This document shows positions 61,677 through 64,000 of a DNA stretch of 64,000 bases, one piece after another; within the stretch, counting starts at the first letter, position 1, and every line of letters begins with the position of its first letter. The notes below the pieces were generated by a model that made no database searches, was not told where the DNA came from, and was given only the letters and a program-made list of their open reading frames with translations. The DNA comes from Streptomyces sp. TSRI0107 (GTDB lineage Bacteria; Actinomycetota; Actinomycetes; Streptomycetales; Streptomycetaceae), in the NCBI RefSeq assembly GCF_001905845.1, contig NZ_LIVZ01000018.1, positions 1-64,000 of the forward strand, given 5' to 3'. Both the position numbers and the translations under genes were made by a program.

Positions 61677-62965
61677 GCGCCGGCCTCGCTCACGTCGGTG
61701 AGCGCCGCGGCGGTCGCCTCGCGCACGGTGCCGTCAGGGAGGGCGAAGACGTACGTCAGCTTCGGCAGCGCCTCGTCCAGGACGGCGAGCATCGCCGCGT
61801 GGTCGGCGCCGGAACCCCAGATGACGTCCAGCGGCGTGGTCATCACGCCGCCCGCCAGCTCGGTGCCCGGGCGGACGTACGGGCGGATGCCCTCGATGCC
61901 GTCGACCTGGCGCACGTCCATGGCTCCGTGGATCGCCTCGAGCCGGCACGGTTCCACCGGGGCCATGGTGTTGAACAGGAAGTGGACGCGGCCGCCGTAG
62001 TCGAACTCGGGGATCCGCGAGGTGTCCCCGAGTGCGAGGAGGCCGCCGAGGCGCACCATGTCGACGCCGCAGACCCGGCGGCTCATCAGGTTCAGATGGC
62101 CCGAGAGCCGGCCGTTGACCTCGATGACGCGGGGGCCGTCGGCCGTGAGCTTCAGCTCGGTGTGGGTGATGCCGTAGCGCACTCCCAGGGCGTCCAGGGC
62201 ACGGGTGGTGAGGTCGGTGACCTCCTCCAGCACGTCGGCCGGCAGGTGCGACGGCCAGAAGCTGCCCAGCTCCCGGAACGGTTTGAGCAGCGGGAACTTG
62301 CCGGTGACGGCGAGGTGCCGTACGCCTTGCGGGGTACAGACGCTCTCGACGGACACGTAGTCGCCGTACGGCGCGCTCGGCACGCCCTCCAGGAGCTCCT
62401 CGACCGTGTACACGGCGTCCGCGCCCTCCGGGAACAGCCGCGGCAGCAGCTCGGCCGCCTCGGCGGCGGTCGTGACGGCGTAGGTGTCGCGGCTGCCTCC
62501 GCCGCGCACCGGCTTGACGATCGCGGGCAGGCCCACGGCGTCGTACACCTTCGGCCACTCGTCGGGTGAACCCAGCGGGTGGGAGCGGACCTTGTCGACG
62601 CCGGCGTCGCGCATCACCTGGCGCTGGCGGATCTTGTCGGTGACCGTCGCGGCCACCTCCGGGGTGTGGGACGGCAGACCCAGCGCCTCGGCGAGCTCCG
62701 CGGTCTTGCGGACCATGCGCTCGCTGTAGGTCACCACCGCGTCCGGGGCCAGGTCCCGGGCCAGGGCGATGTCGCCCTCGCTGGTGCCCGTGAGCGGTAC
62801 GACCGTGCCGAAGTTCTCCAGGACCGGTCGCAGCCGTTCTGCATGGCGGGTGGGCGGGAGCAGGAACACGATGTCCCCGAGATCGGCCAGGCCGACCCCG
62901 ATCTCCCCCGCGGAGGCCGCGCCGTCGTCGTAGAGCACCGCCAGGCTGCGGCGCCACTCGCTCAT
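61673..62965 (-). CDS. ATP-grasp ligase of NRPS cluster
   Basis: This 430-residue ATP-grasp enzyme has the central ATP-binding segments 'GLPAIVKPVRGGGSRDTYAV' and 'VYTVEELLEGVPSAPYGDYV' and the Mg-binding end 'GPRVIEVNGRLSGHLNLMSR'. Enzymes of this type join a carboxylate to an amine via an acyl phosphate, for example in dipeptide-like natural products. ATG 62965 overlaps the stop of the condensation-domain gene and its own stop overlaps the thioesterase. It likely forms an amide bond independently of the NRPS line. Substrates are unknown. Confidence 0.88.
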   Translation of the reverse strand: MSEWRRSLAVLYDDGAASAGEIGVGLADLGDIVFLLPPTRHAERLRPVLENFGTVVPLTGTSEGDIALARDLAPDAVVTYSERMVRKTAELAEALGLPSHTPEVAATVTDKIRQRQVMRDAGVDKVRSHPLGSPDEWPKVYDAVGLPAIVKPVRGGGSRDTYAVTTAAEAAELLPRLFPEGADAVYTVEELLEGVPSAPYGDYVSVESVCTPQGVRHLAVTGKFPLLKPFRELGSFWPSHLPADVLEEVTDLTTRALDALGVRYGITHTELKLTADGPRVIEVNGRLSGHLNLMSRRVCGVDMVRLGGLLALGDTSRIPEFDYGGRVHFLFNTMAPVEPCRLEAIHGAMDVRQVDGIEGIRPYVRPGTELAGGVMTTPLDVIWGSGADHAAMLAVLDEALPKLTYVFALPDGTVREATAAALTDVSEAGA

Positions 62966-64000
62966 GCGGTGCCTCCGGCGGCCGTCGTGAGGGCGGCCTC
63001 GAAGTGACGGGCGTACTCGTGTACGCGCGCCTCGTCGAGCAGCGCGGGGTCGTAGGCGACGGAAACGCGGCTGCCGGCCTCGGCGCCGTCCACCTCGAAG
63101 TCGACGCGGAAGGGGAAGCTCGGCTTGCCCTTCACCCACCAGTCGCGGGTCCGCAGGCCCCGGGTGCCGTCCAGGTCCTCGTATACGTGGAAGTTCATGA
63201 AATTGAACGTCACGTCGAACGGCGGGCGGCCCAGCCGGCTCTCGATCTGCGCGAGCGGGAAGGCGCGGTAGGGCGCTGCGTCGCGCTCCGACGCCTGTGC
63301 CCTGCGGGCGAGCTCGGGCAGGGGGGCGCCGAGATCGGTCAGCCGCAGCGGCACCGTGTTGAGGTAGAGGCCGACCATCAGGTCGGCGCCCGGCCGCTCC
63401 GGGCGGGTGTTGACGACGACACCGGTCACCACGTCGTCGCGGCCCGTCCAGGCGGACAGGGCACGCGCGTGGGCGGCGAGCGCCAGCGACTTCAGCGAGA
63501 CACCGGCGTCGCGGGCGGCGGAGCGCATGCCGTCGAGTACCGCGCCGGGCACGGTGAACTCGACGTCGGCGACCGCGTTGGCCGCGCCGTGGAACTGTCC
63601 GCGCGAGAACAGCAGCGGCTCGCTGTCGGCCTGCCGGTGCCAGAAGTCGGCGGCCTCGCCGGAGGCGAGCAGCCGGCGCTCGGCGACGATGAAGTCGTGC
63701 TCGCCGGTGGCCGGCGGCTCCGGCAGCTCGGCGCTCTCGCCGCGCAGCTTGGCGGCGTACAGCTCCAGCAGGTCCACGATGAGCCGGCCGTAGCTCCAGC
63801 CGTCGACGATCGCGTGGTGGCTGGCGATCGCGACGTGGAAGGAGTCGGGCTGGGCCACGACGTGGCAGCGGAACAGCGGCGCCCGGCTCCAGTCGATGGG
63901 CAGGGCGAGGCCCTCGCGGCTCCAGTTCCGGATGCTGTCGTGCCCCTTGGCGGGGTTGTCGTCGCCGATCCGCTCGACGGTCAGCGGGGGCTCGACGCGC
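62962..64000 (-). CDS. NRPS condensation domain (runs off window)
   Basis: The last ~345 residues of a protein whose start lies beyond the window edge. The condensation active site is 'IASHHAIVDGWSYGRLIVDL' (HHxxxDG). Later core motifs include 'VVTGVVVNTRPERPGADLMV', 'GLYLNTVPLRL' and 'PFDVTFNFMNFHVYEDL'. The gene ends right after this domain with no carrier or adenylation domain, so it is a stand-alone or C-terminal condensation domain. It is translationally coupled to the ATP-grasp gene. Confidence 0.92.
   Translation of the reverse strand, partial: RVEPPLTVERIGDDNPAKGHDSIRNWSREGLALPIDWSRAPLFRCHVVAQPDSFHVAIASHHAIVDGWSYGRLIVDLLELYAAKLRGESAELPEPPATGEHDFIVAERRLLASGEAADFWHRQADSEPLLFSRGQFHGAANAVADVEFTVPGAVLDGMRSAARDAGVSLKSLALAAHARALSAWTGRDDVVTGVVVNTRPERPGADLMVGLYLNTVPLRLTDLGAPLPELARRAQASERDAAPYRAFPLAQIESRLGRPPFDVTFNFMNFHVYEDLDGTRGLRTRDWWVKGKPSFPFRVDFEVDGAEAGSRVSVAYDPALLDEARVHEYARHFEAALTTAAGGTA

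Overview
The window looks like chromosomal DNA from a Streptomyces or close actinobacterial relative. GC is very high throughout, GTG starts are frequent, genes overlap by ATGA or GTGA, and the families are typical of the group: MsiK-type sugar ABC permeases without an ATPase, a SARP regulator, an FHA/Ser-Thr kinase pair, a CHAT-TPR protein, an Rhs remnant and an NRPS edge. No rRNA, tRNA or CRISPR array was seen. All functional calls come from reading the translated sequence, not from a search.

Layout. 1-13.2 kb is a decayed accessory stretch: an EF-Tu-like protein without its GTPase domain, an IS5 remnant fused to half an amine oxidase, a TetR regulator, an aldo/keto reductase, a UBP zinc finger-DUF427 fusion, a lipoprotein, a frameshifted RsbW-like gene, and a sugar ABC locus whose binding protein and sugar kinase are only fragments. 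13.2-27.2 kb is a dense arsenic/heavy-metal island: a broken MFS gene, arsI and a flavoprotein divergent from arsO-arsR; a TauE-TusA-methyltransferase group; a MerR operon; a run arsR-MIP channel-arsO-arsR-CDF; and divergent from it arsC-arsC-thioredoxin reductase, closed by a 16-bp-stem terminator. 27.2-33.5 kb is degraded again: DNA ligase and paralogue fragments, two hypothetical genes, small membrane genes (one with an in-frame amber stop) and an Rhs C-terminal fragment.

33.5-46.7 kb is a coherent secretion island. A LuxR-HTH/SARP fusion regulator is followed by a cutinase-like hydrolase, a lysozyme-like/PLL-propeller protein, a penicillin-acylase-family enzyme with a downstream esterase, an M23 peptidase/PLL-propeller protein and a GH43-like/propeller protein. 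Three start regions (cutinase, first PLL protein, acylase) carry the same direct repeat, TCATCG-type hexamers exactly 11 bp apart, in the same orientation relative to the gene. That is the geometry expected of SARP sites, so the fusion regulator may control this set.

47.1-55.4 kb carries an FHA-kinase pair and a translationally coupled three-gene operon (small Cys-containing protein, membrane protein, 1,422-residue TPR-CHAT protease), a candidate caspase-like conflict or death system. 55.6-60.7 kb holds a molybdopterin-oxidoreductase remnant, an enoyl-CoA hydratase with a TetR regulator, a DUF1963 gene, an IS21/TetR composite remnant and a membrane protein. From 60.9 kb to the edge, an NRPS condensation domain, an ATP-grasp ligase and a type II thioesterase overlap by ATGA and belong to a biosynthetic cluster that continues outside the window.
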